DNA from: Xiphydria camelus
Taxonomy: Eukaryota; Arthropoda; Insecta; Hymenoptera; Xiphydriidae
DNA: 64,000 nt
Assembly (NCBI GenBank): GCA_963678675.1
Contig: OY783192.1
Location: 12,081,393-12,145,392 of the forward strand
Direction: 5' to 3'
The translations under genes and the position numbers were made by a program. The notes under the pieces are model-generated. The model worked only from the letters and a program-made list of their open reading frames with translations. It was not told where the DNA came from and did no database searches. Below, piece by piece: positions 1-10,300 of the stretch. How positions within the stretch are numbered: the first letter of the stretch is position 1; each line of letters starts with the position of its first letter.

Positions 1-1129
1 TGAGGACGACTCTGTGTAGATGTTCTAAGCTGTATAACTTTTATGTAATCTAGTTCTTCATATTTCATGTTTAGACTATTCAAAGTGCAGAAACATGCGC
101 TTGTTTTACAAAAACTTGCAAAAATTGCAGGTGCGCAAATATGCGCAGCGTTTTTTTGTTGTTTTCGTTAGATAAGAGTTCAATCTATAATCTGCAATAA
201 GAATTATAGTCGAACTATGCCGAACTTATAAACTTTTCTCTATGTGATTACAATTTTCCAGTGTAATTTCACGTGCATTTTCCTAAAAAGAATTTGCTTA
301 TTGTTATTACATTAATTATTAATATGCGTTTTATTATACGTCATAATAATCTACTTACTTTCAACTCTCGAATCCATTTTGTAGATTTGAAATCGATCGA
401 GTTTTAGAATGTTTGCGACCACTTATAAGTAGGACATGGTTGAATCGACTTCGAGCCAGCGCGTCTTTCAACGATAAAGGTCGATTTAGAAGTGATATAC
501 ACTACTAGGTAGAAGATACTGTGCACCCTCTCTTTCAGAATGCGATCCTCTGACTATCTGTGTCACTGACCAACCACTCAAAAACCCCGAAATAAAATCT
601 TAATTTTTCGAGTTTTGGCCAGCTTTTCGGGATTTCGTCCCACTGTGCGCTGTGCATTCATTTGCATTGTATAATAGTAGACGTGCATGAATAAAGATCA
701 ACTTATAGTGACAGCTATGTTTCCGACCTTATCAATGTTATGATGAAATCTAAATATTATTGTGTACTCATTGAAGCCAAGTGTGTATGCTACGTGAATG
801 CTCAGAATACCGTAGACCTCGGTCTAAGGATTCGATTGTGTGCAGTTAGAATGTTGTATCGGCTTCTGTTTCAAAATAATATTGGTAGAAAATAAATTGC
901 CGATAAAGTAGGAATCGTTTTTCTAGCTTCAAGGGCCCTTATTAAGGTTGAATTTCTCTACTTGCGCACCGAGGCAGAATTTTTTGAATTTCCGGCTTCC
1001 TTAATTTCCTTTGTGACTCCCAATTATATACGTTGTTAAGTACTTTACTAAGAATTCTTTATTCTAAATTTAATATTGCTAAAGTTGTTAGTGCCAGTAC
1101 AACTTAATTTTTAACGTTTCTATTTTAAC
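1..1129. other. AT-rich stretch, no gene recognised
   Basis: I find no convincing coding region, RNA gene or repeat boundary here on either strand. Reading frames are short and unlike known proteins. Confidence 0.5.
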
Positions 1130-1245
1130 TTATCTATAATTATATGTCATCGCCTTAGAGCAGAAGTATACTAAGTTCAACATTTACAAATGTGACTTGG
1201 TATAGTTCTGCTTTAAAAGGCGACAATGTATAATATTATATATAG
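1130..1245. ncRNA. Imperfect hairpin, possible pre-miRNA or old MITE
   Basis: The sequence near 1150-1178 (CGCCTTAGAGCAGAA then TATACTAAG) pairs imperfectly with 1192-1222 (ACTTGGTATAG then TCTGCTTTAAAAGGCG) around a loop of about 15 bases. TA-rich flanks extend the stem. The mismatches and bulges and the roughly 80-110 nt size resemble a miRNA precursor more than the near-perfect palindromes elsewhere in the window. No known miRNA seed is recognised, so an eroded MITE is equally possible. Confidence 0.3.
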
Positions 1246-1468
1246 GAGATATTCCAAATTTCCAGAACGTGAATAATTACCACCTCGAAATTATCACCTC
1301 GTGATTAAAATTCACATCGATGCATGAAAATAGGTGGGAATAAAAATAAAATAACTTTAATTTCAATGTTACTGGGACTATAGACGCTCCTTTATTGTGC
1401 ACCAAACAAACTATTCAAACACACGACACCGCGATGATTCTTTCCGCCGATCGTTGCGCTCTGTTTAA

Positions 1469-4221
1469 GGCCAGGTTCTGCTGGATTTTTTTCAAAAAAT
1501 CGAATTTTTTTTTATTGCATATTTTGCTCAAAAATACTCCTAGAAATGTTTTAAAATTGGTCCCGAAGGCCTGCGAGGCGAGGAAAGCCGTGGGCAAGCG
1601 GTGTGAGTCACGCGCGCCGAGGCAAATCTTGACCGCTCGAGCCCTTCGCACAAAGGCAGCTGCTGCAAGCCGCCGAGCCGACTCATATTGCTCTCTACCC
1701 CTCCAACTTTCTAAATTTTTCTCTCTCATTCATTTCTAAAGTGTCCTGCACAGTTTAGTCTGCCTGGAGTCCTTGTAGGCATCAGATTTTACGTTGGTAA
1801 ATTTATTTTCGTGCGCGCTTGAAATCATCATGTCAGACCGGAAAAAAGGAAGAGACTTTGACTATAAACCGAGAAAAAAGTTGTTTCATGGCAATCAATA
1901 CACCTCAGATAGTAATACTCAAAGTACCAGTGCTGCTGCTAAAAAACTCGAAGAAACAGATGCACAATTTGAACCGACTGTCTATCCATCTGTAGCTTAC
2001 GTAATCGTTCAGTGGTCTTTATTTTTATCATTGCAGCAGAGAGTTATTTGTGCAAACTGTCATAAAAAACCCGATTTTGGAAAGAGTAATTCGAAAGGAC
2101 TTGGTTTTGAATTACAAATGAATTGTGATTGTGAGAAAAGTGAAGCAATCCCTTCCTGTTCAAAAATAAGTAGCGGTTATGAAATAAACCGAAGGATGGT
2201 TTATGTATTTCGCTTACTAGGAATTGGCTTTTATGGATTGTTAAATTTTTGTGGACTGATGGACATTTCAGTGAGTGCTTTGAGTTTAGACGGTTATTAT
2301 AAGTGCTTACAGCATGTTGACATTGCAATAAAAGCCGTCAGTGAAGTAGTTTTTAGAAAAGCCGTCAAAGAAGAGAAAGAAAGAAATAAAGAAAAAGGAT
2401 TTCCTGAAAATCGGCTTACTGTCTCGGGTGATGGGTCTTGGCCTAAAAGAGGTTATACAGCTCTCCTTGGTATTGTGAGTTTGATTGGCAAATATTCAAA
2501 TAAAGTCGTAGATGTTGTCGTCAAGTCAAAAATTTGCCAAGCATGCCGCAATTATTCGAAACAGTTTCCCGAAAATACACCAGAGTTCGATGCTTGGTTT
2601 ACTGAGCATTGTGAAGCAGGGAATTGTACGCGAGATCACGATGGAAGTGCCGGTCTCATAGAAGTCGAAGGAGTGAAAGAAATGTTCTTGAGGTCTGTGG
2701 AGCAATACGATGTTATGTATGAGTATTACATCGGCGACGGCGATAGCAAGACTTTCAGACATCTCGAAGATTGTGAACCGTACGGTGATGTTCTGAAAGT
2801 AAAGAAAAAAGCGTGTGTTTTACATGTAGGCAAGAGCATTTATAAACGCGGCAAGGAAGCAAAAAAAGGCCTTGCAAAAGTAAAGAGAGCTCTGAAAGCA
2901 CAGGAAACAAAACAGGCATTACAAAGAGGTGAAGTAGTACCAAAAAAAAAGAGGACTAAAAAATCAGACCAACCTCCAGTACAATCTTTAAAATTCACCG
3001 AAGCTCAACTTTCAAAATTATCGACCTATTTCAAAAAAGCTGTGCTTGCCCATCCCGACTCTGTGACAGACATGAAAAAAGCAATTCTCGCTTCACTTTT
3101 TCACAAGTGCTCCACCGACGCTAGACCGCAGCACGAGTATTGTCCAGCCGGAGCGGATTCCTGGTGCGATTTTCAAAAGGCAGCAGCTACAGGTCAATCG
3201 CAGAATTTCAAACATCCTCCGGCTTTTGATCAAGAAGTACAAGAACTTTTACAACCCATTTACGAAGATTTGACTGACGAAAAGCTGCTCGAGAGGTGTT
3301 TAGGGGCTAATACTCAAAATAATAACGAAAGTTATAATTCTTGTGTATGGAACATAGCCCCTAAACACAAGTTTGTTGGAAAACAAACACTGGAAATTGC
3401 GGCTCTTAGTGCTGCTTGCATATTCAATGAAGGATTCCTAGCAATATTGAAAGTTATGGAAGTAATGGGCATCAAAATTGGTCCGCAAGCTAGGCAGTAC
3501 GCTGATAAGGTCAACGAGAAGCGTGTTGATCGGGCCGAGTTTGAAGCCTCTGAAGCGTCCAAGGAGCAGCGAACTGCGGCTAGAAATGCAAGAAGCCTGG
3601 AAAATGATGCCTACGAAGATCGAGAAGGAGTTGTGTACGAAGCTGGAATGGATATGTAAGTGAAAACCACTTTTTTTTACGATTTTTCACAAAAAAAACT
3701 TTAAACTGCTTTTTCTCGAAACCACGTTTTTTCAACTGGTCGGAAAGTTTTTTCAAAAACTATTCCATTTATCGACTTGATTCAAACGGCATTTTGCTTC
3801 TTAGATGTCTCTCTATCGTATTGACCACAATCAGATATATCGATTGTTTTTTAAAAAAGTTATAAACAATTGTAAGTGCATAAAATAGGTCGAAAAATTC
3901 ATAAGTCCGCCATTTTGTTGTTTTTCGGTGAAAAAATCTCAGAGTGGTCAATACGATAACCAATTCCATCTAGATTAAGAATCTCTTTTGTTTTTTGCTT
4001 TCAGATGATTGGTTCTCGAGAAATCTTTCCAACCACCAAATAATTGGACAATTTTCAGCCGCCATTTTGGGAGCCGCCATTTTGAAAAAAAATTCAAAAA
4101 TATTTTTTTTTAGTAGTTAAATATGTGTACTTTCACCTGTACAAAGTTTTGATTTTTAATATTTCTTGTACAATTAATACTAATTATTTCAAAAATGAGC
4201 GTAATCCAGCAGAACCTGGCC
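1469..4221 (+). mobile_element. Kolobok-like DNA transposon, apparently complete
   Basis: Perfect terminal inverted repeats begin GGCCAGGTTCTGCTGGATT at 1469 and end with the reverse complement at 4221. Both ends are flanked by TTAA (1465-1468 and 4222-4225), the target duplication of Kolobok and piggyBac elements. The element is 2753 bp and contains one long uninterrupted transposase frame. Its size and layout closely match the element at 27413-30202. The Kolobok assignment rests on TTAA plus the transposase type; it is an inference. Confidence 0.75.
1830..3659 (+). CDS. DDE transposase, Kolobok/Mutator-like
   Basis: This is the transposase of the surrounding element, the enzyme expected to cut the ends and join them to target DNA in the nucleus. 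The ATG at 1830 gives 609 residues; an upstream in-frame extension has no ATG. Candidate catalytic acids lie in SGDGSW (about residue 200), IGDGDSKTF (about 301) and NNNESYN (about 497). Cysteine pairs follow (C-x2-C near the N-terminus, KICQAC, CPAGADSWC), and lysine-rich stretches suit DNA binding. The DGSWxKRG, GDGDSKTF and CPAG..SWC blocks are shared with the protein at 28008-29765, otherwise only moderately similar. Insect homologues are usually labelled 'Mutator-like transposase domain'. The frame is intact, so the copy may be young. The C-terminus is charged and probably coiled. Confidence 0.85.
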   Translation: MSDRKKGRDFDYKPRKKLFHGNQYTSDSNTQSTSAAAKKLEETDAQFEPTVYPSVAYVIVQWSLFLSLQQRVICANCHKKPDFGKSNSKGLGFELQMNCDCEKSEAIPSCSKISSGYEINRRMVYVFRLLGIGFYGLLNFCGLMDISVSALSLDGYYKCLQHVDIAIKAVSEVVFRKAVKEEKERNKEKGFPENRLTVSGDGSWPKRGYTALLGIVSLIGKYSNKVVDVVVKSKICQACRNYSKQFPENTPEFDAWFTEHCEAGNCTRDHDGSAGLIEVEGVKEMFLRSVEQYDVMYEYYIGDGDSKTFRHLEDCEPYGDVLKVKKKACVLHVGKSIYKRGKEAKKGLAKVKRALKAQETKQALQRGEVVPKKKRTKKSDQPPVQSLKFTEAQLSKLSTYFKKAVLAHPDSVTDMKKAILASLFHKCSTDARPQHEYCPAGADSWCDFQKAAATGQSQNFKHPPAFDQEVQELLQPIYEDLTDEKLLERCLGANTQNNNESYNSCVWNIAPKHKFVGKQTLEIAALSAACIFNEGFLAILKVMEVMGIKIGPQARQYADKVNEKRVDRAEFEASEASKEQRTAARNARSLENDAYEDREGVVYEAGMDM

Positions 4222-4327
4222 TTAAAGGTAAACCCTGCCCTATAATCTCTATCGGCCATTCGCTGCCCGAGTGACACACTCGCCCATCTTGATTTGCGAT
4301 ACTAACAACGATCTCGATACGCGCGGC

Positions 4328-4334
4328 TATAAAA
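4328..4334 (+). promoter_or_regulatory. TATA box of the secreted-protein gene
   Basis: TATAAAA lies 56 bases before the ATG at 4390. An initiator-like ACAGTG occurs about 35 bases downstream of the box, a normal spacing. The box is just outside the right end of the Kolobok element (ends 4221), so the transposon sits directly upstream of this core promoter. Confidence 0.5.
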
Positions 4335-4389
4335 CTGCAATGCTGTTCAGGTTTATGCATTTAAACAGTGACCATACGTGTTTCGAGAA

Positions 4390-7300
4390 ATGACGAGGTC
4401 CTACAGTGCGATTGCCATGCTTTTAGTAATTCGATTTTACCCCACCGAAGCTTTTGCAGAGACCTTAGTTAAAGTGTTTGGACCGGTCGCATCGTATACT
4501 AAGTGCTTATCATTCCATCCTGTTTCTCACGATGAGATGATATCAATCTCAAAATCACAGAAAAATATAATAACGCGTCTCGACGATGCATTTTCGTAAA
4601 AACTACGTATCGTTAATTGCAGTGTAAGAACGATGCAGTTGTTGAACCAGCTATGCAACGAATCGCAAAGGGATAGCGAGATAGCAAGGGACGCGTGTTA
4701 CGGCTGCTTCTTCAGAGCCACCAATCAACCTTCCGGATACCCTATGTTACTCGCCATGACTACTTGCGCTAATAGTTACCTCGATAAGACGGATTACGGG
4801 CACTGCCAACGATATTTACAGGTAAGTTTGGACGGGTTCGCTTTCGTTGTTGCACGGAACAAGGATAAAAATCATTTTTACGACAAATTGATTGAATTTT
4901 TTGTAATAATAAAGTACAAATTCTGTTGCCTTTTCCTTTCTCCAGAACGCGACTTACTCGGTAACGTCAACATCGAATCCTAATACAATATACTGCACCT
5001 TTTTGGAGTGCATTCGTCAGGTCAACAAAAACTTGCTGGTAATTCTGTTTACAAAATATTACTCGTTGTGCGCTTTCATCTTACTACACGATTCATTCTT
5101 CCTCATTTCACTCCTCTTTACTCTAATGAATGCGTAGTCTAGATGTAGCAATTCGGCAATTTTCATTTTCAACCTCTATGCGCATATATCGCATTTACAT
5201 CACATGCACACCTCTATGTACAATATATATATATATATATACTGAAAAATATATTTGCTAATGTTAACTAATGATCTGCTTAATATGTGAACAATCGAAT
5301 ATTTGTATGGCAACGAAATATTTGGTTACAATAAATAAACGCTGATTTTGGCAACACCTTATTTAAAAATATTTCACTCTAACCAAATATTTATTATCGC
5401 AATATAAATATTTAGTTGTTCACGTATTAACCAAACGTTTGGTTAATGTTACCAATTAATTATTTATCTCAATATATATAAGATCACATACTCATGTCTG
5501 CATCTTTATAAATATGTAATGATATCCATACATTTTTACGAGTTTTGATATTGGTAAACGGAAAAAAATGTTCACGTATAAATGGAATGAAACGGTGTAC
5601 ATTAGTTGATGGCCGCTGAATTTTTAATTTCACGGAATAAAGCGTAAATATCTATATAGGTAGGTACATAAATATTTACATATGGGGCATTTCACAAGAA
5701 AACGACAAAGCGAAATCCATGGGGTCGGGAATTTACTTCATATATTTTTGTTCTTACGGGGTTTTAGGTTCTAAACATACTCCTAAGTGGATTTTTTTTA
5801 TTGCATTTGTTTATATATGATACCTCTCGACAATATTGAAAAATGTGATTTTCAGGGCTAATTTTCGAATAGAAGAAATGATAATTTCAAAAAACTTCAA
5901 ATACAAAAAGGTTTTCTTTTTGAGCGTACTTTCTGGAAAAAAATATGCGGTATTACCAGTACCGGCAGAAACGAAAATAACCACTATTTTTTCGTCTCCT
6001 GAAAATACGCCATTTTTGATTTCAAGAAAACAAATTTTTAATTAATCTTCAAAGAATTGCAAATTTTTTAAGCCATCACACACCATGGAGTGTTGATTTT
6101 TCAATGTTTTATGCACTATTTTAGAGAAAAAACTGAGTCATTATTTGTTTATGTGCTGGCAATTGCAGACTTGCTCGAGCAGCTAATCGCTTAACAGTTC
6201 CCCCAATACCATCGGAAGGGCCCTTGCCGTGCGCTGTAGCAAAAAAATGCCATTCAGCAGCGACGCCAAAATCTTCAAAATGATAATAAATATTACAAAA
6301 ATTTTTAAAAGTTTTTAATTGCTGTGGCGCCCAATAATAAATACGATGATTCATCGAATCATCGATGATTTTGTTAAATCGTTTATACCAATGCCATCAA
6401 AGATGATTTACTTCTCAGACGGGGCGCCACAGCAATTAAAAAATTGTTAAAATTTTTGTAATATTTATTATCATTTTGAAGATTTTGGCGTCGCTGCTGA
6501 ATGGCATTTTTTTGCCACAGCGCATGGCAAGGGCCCTTCCGATGGTATTAGGGTAACTATTAAGCGATTAGCTGCTCGAGCAAGTCTGCAATTGCCAGCA
6601 CATAAACAAATAATGACTCAGTTTTTTCTCTAAAATAGTGCATAAAACATTGAAAAATCAACACTCCATGGTGTGTGACTGCTTAAAAAATTTGTAATTC
6701 TTTGAAGATTAATTAAAAATTTGTTTTCTTGAAATAAAAAATGGCGTATTTTCAGGAGATGAAAAAATAGTGGTTATTTTCGTTTCTGCCGGTACTGGTA
6801 ATACCGCATTTTTTTCCAGAAAGTACGTTCAAAAAGAAAACCTTTTTGTATTTGAAGTTTTTTGAAATTATCATTTCTTCTATTCGAAAATTAGCCCTGA
6901 AAAACACATTTTTCAATATTGTCGAGGGGTATCCCGTATAAACAAAGGCAATAAAAAAAATCCACTTGGGAGTATGTTTCGAACCCAAAACCCTGTAAGA
7001 AAAAAAATATATAAAGTAAATTCCCGACCCCATGGGTTTCGCTTTGTCGTTTTCTTGTGAAATGCCCCACGCATACTCGACTATATTGGCGGAGGGTATG
7101 ATTTTACATAGAAACGAAATAACTTCCGCATCTATACAGGGTGGACCATTTAAATTGACAAACGTGAATATCTTGAAAATTAAGCATATGAAAGAAAAAT
7201 GTTTTAGGCGAAAGTATCATTGTTTTACAAGCGGGATTTAATGGTTATACATTTAGTTCGTTTGGTTTAGAATTTCAAGGTTATTTGAAGGTCAACTTTG

Positions 7301-10300
7301 ATTTTTTAAATAGGAACCCCTATTTTTTAATGATTCGTATTCCTCGTACAAAACTTAATAACTTCTGTTCTATGACTTTTCGTGTTTACATTCAGCGTTT
7401 ACGAGTAATTACGCATTGAATGTAGAAGTACAGAACACTTCTGAAAAGTGGACAAACTAACTGGGATGACGCATGGTATTTCCCTGGTTCCAAAGTATTG
7501 TTGCTACCTCGATGAAGCTACCTCGAAAGATACTTTGACCCCTTGTACCTGAATAGGTCAAGTTTTCTCAATCGGTCTTTCCGTGGAACTAATTTTCTTG
7601 CCAATATTAATTACCTGCATTGGGTTGTGCTGAATTTAACTGTTAGAAGGTATTAATTAGAGACCTATTGCGGGGAAAATCGTAGAAATGTAAAGTCCGA
7701 TCAGTTAGCCGTGACATGATAAATGAAATTGTCAAAGTAAAAACGGGTTCTTGGTCTTACCTAAGAATCAGACCGGGAACCCGTCTTTAATTTTACAATT
7801 TCATTTATCATGTCACGGCTAACTGACCGGACTTTACATTTCTACGATTTTCCCCGTAATAGGTTTCTAATTAATACCTCCTAAGGGAGAGTTCCCACCA
7901 AAGTGGCGTGGCATAAGACGTGGCAGCAATATGGCAGAAGCCTTTCTATTAACACGCATCCAGCATGCTACTACGAGTTGAGCCAACGGTAATAGATAGG
8001 CTTCTTCCGTGTCGCTGCCACGTCTTATGCCACGCCACTTTGGTGGGCGCTCTCCCTTAGGGCAAAAACCATTGTTTCAACATGCATCTAGCATGCCACT
8101 ACGAGTTGAAACAATGACTTTTGCCACATCGCTACCACGTCTTATGCCACGCCACTTTGGTGGGCGCTTTCCCTAAAGGTAGCCACAGACGTACAGTTAG
8201 GGGCCTATTTCACGGATCCGACATGTCGGATTGTCGTATACGACAAGTCATTCCGATTGGCTGTGACAGAAAGTGGTGGTGGGGGAAATCTGTCGGACCG
8301 ACGGTATTTTTCGTCGTACGAAAGTTGAGCAGTGTCGAACTTCAAGCGACGGTTTCGTACGACAAAATATAGAGTCGTGCATGGCCGGGTGATGGCGCGA
8401 CAGTATGTTACGTTCAACGCCACCGATGGCTATCTGAGAAACATTGACACATCCTGAACAGCGAAGCCGAGAAGCGCCCTTCGACTTGTCTTGTCTTAGC
8501 TCGTATTGTTCAATGCGTGCGTTTTTTGATTTTTTTGTCACACGTATTTGTAAATTCATTTTACGTATTATAATGAGGAGCCGGACTGCTAAATTTCACC
8601 ACTTGGCGGCCCACCATTTCTAGACTGTCGCAGCGACAAACAGAAGTGTCGTCAATCGACCATATTTCATGCATCCGACAAAGTACCTGCGACGGACCCC
8701 CCACCCAATTTTTGCACAACCAATCGGAGTGACTTGTCGTATACGACAATCCGACATGTCGGATCCGTGAAATAGGCCCCTTATTCCTCAAGGTTTGGAC
8801 TGCGCAGTCCAAGCCTTGAGATTTTCCTCAACGTATGTGGTGAAGACCTTGAGGCCGCCGGTGGACTGTACAGTCCACAAAATCCTGTTCGAAAAACCAT
8901 CAAGAATAACTGCGCAGACCTAACTGAACAGGCCAAACTCGGCGTGTGTGGTAGAACCTCCAGTATTGGCGCTTTTAACTCCAACTTTTGCCACTAGAGC
9001 GAATATATTTTCTTATGGCGTGATTTTAGCGCGTAGTTTTGAATACTTTCTTATTACGTATCACACGATACACATATAAATATAAATACATTTCTATTGG
9101 TGTCCTTCTAATGCGTAGGTAACCTCCAAAACTGCTATCTAAAACTAGTTTGTTTTTTCACCGCCAGAGGTCATGTCGCCATTCGACAGATTCCGAGTCA
9201 CGAACTGACGTGTACCTCAGTCCGTGTGTGGGCCATCCGCCATTAAAGGAAATCCTCAAGGCCTCGACTGCACAGTTTTGCCTTGAGGAATAACTGTACG
9301 TCTGTGGCTACCTTTACAGTTAAATTCAGCACAACCCAACGCAGGTAATTAATATTGGCAAGAAAATGAGTTCCACGGAACGACCGATTGGGAAATATTG
9401 ACCTATCCAGGTATAAGGGGTCAAAGTATCTTTCGAGGTAGCTTCATCGAGCTAGCAACAGTACTTTAGGACCAGGGAAATACCATGCGTCATCCCAGTC
9501 AGTTTGTCCACTTTTCAGAAGTGTTCTGCACTTCTACATTCAATGCGTAATTACTCGTAAACGCTGAAAGTAAACACGAAAAGTCACGGAAAAGAAGTTT
9601 TTAAGCTTTGTACGAAGAATACCATAACCATAAAACCATAACCATACCATAAAAAAAAATGGGTTCCTATTTAAAAAATCAAAGTTGACCTTCAAATAAC
9701 CTTGAAATTCTAAACCAAATGAACCAAACGTATAACCATTATATCCCGCTTGTAAAACGATGATACTTTTGCCTGTAACATTTTTCTCTCAAATGCTTAA
9801 TTTCCAAGATATTCACGTTTGTCAACTTAAATGGTCCACCCTGTATACGATGGGTGTCCCAAAAAAGTTCCATTTTTGTTTAAACCCGTTTGGTTGGCGG
9901 GAAACGTTTAAAATTTGGAGGGAATATTTGTCTGTGTGTAGTGCACAAGCCCTGTAAAATTCCTATGCGCGTGCATTCATCGCAAGGTCAGTCACGCCCC
10001 AGTCGCCATGGAGACTCCACTCGCTCCTACCGACGATTGTGAAGTTCGTGGTGTTATTCGTTTTTTAACCGGAAAGAATAAAAATGCGACTGAAGTTCAT
10101 CGCGAATTGTGTGGCGTGTACGGTGAAGATGTTATGTCAAGGTCAATGGTTGTTCGCTGGCGCTAATTATTCATTGATGGGAGATAGTTATTTTCATTAT
10201 TAGGGCGTGAAGCGCTGTTTCTAACGAGTGTGAAGTCCGCACGAGCGAAGCGAGTACAGCAATCACACTCGTTAGAACGGCGCGAAACAACCGAATAACG

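Larger units (their letters stand above)
7137..9843. mobile_element. Palindromic TA-flanked element (CAGGGTGGACC ends)
   Basis: Termini read CAGGGTGGACC and its complement, flanked by TA (7135-7136 and 9844-9845), as in Tc1/mariner-type MITEs. The outer arms, about 500 bp each, pair along their length. The middle is filled with at least four further palindromic elements (7650-7880, 7883-8177, 8178-9312 and 8200-8780 inside the last). The same terminal words recur at 22756-24088 and, in shortened form, at 17699-18541. Confidence 0.75.

Noticed and set aside
4596..4622. 27-base intron in the secreted-protein gene
   Set aside because: Too short for splicing in insects. A 75-base intron to 4670 or a one-base indel explains the frame better.
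8121..8559. Several overlapping frames inside the Harbinger MITE
   Set aside because: They arise from palindromic sequence read on both strands; no transposase motif is present.
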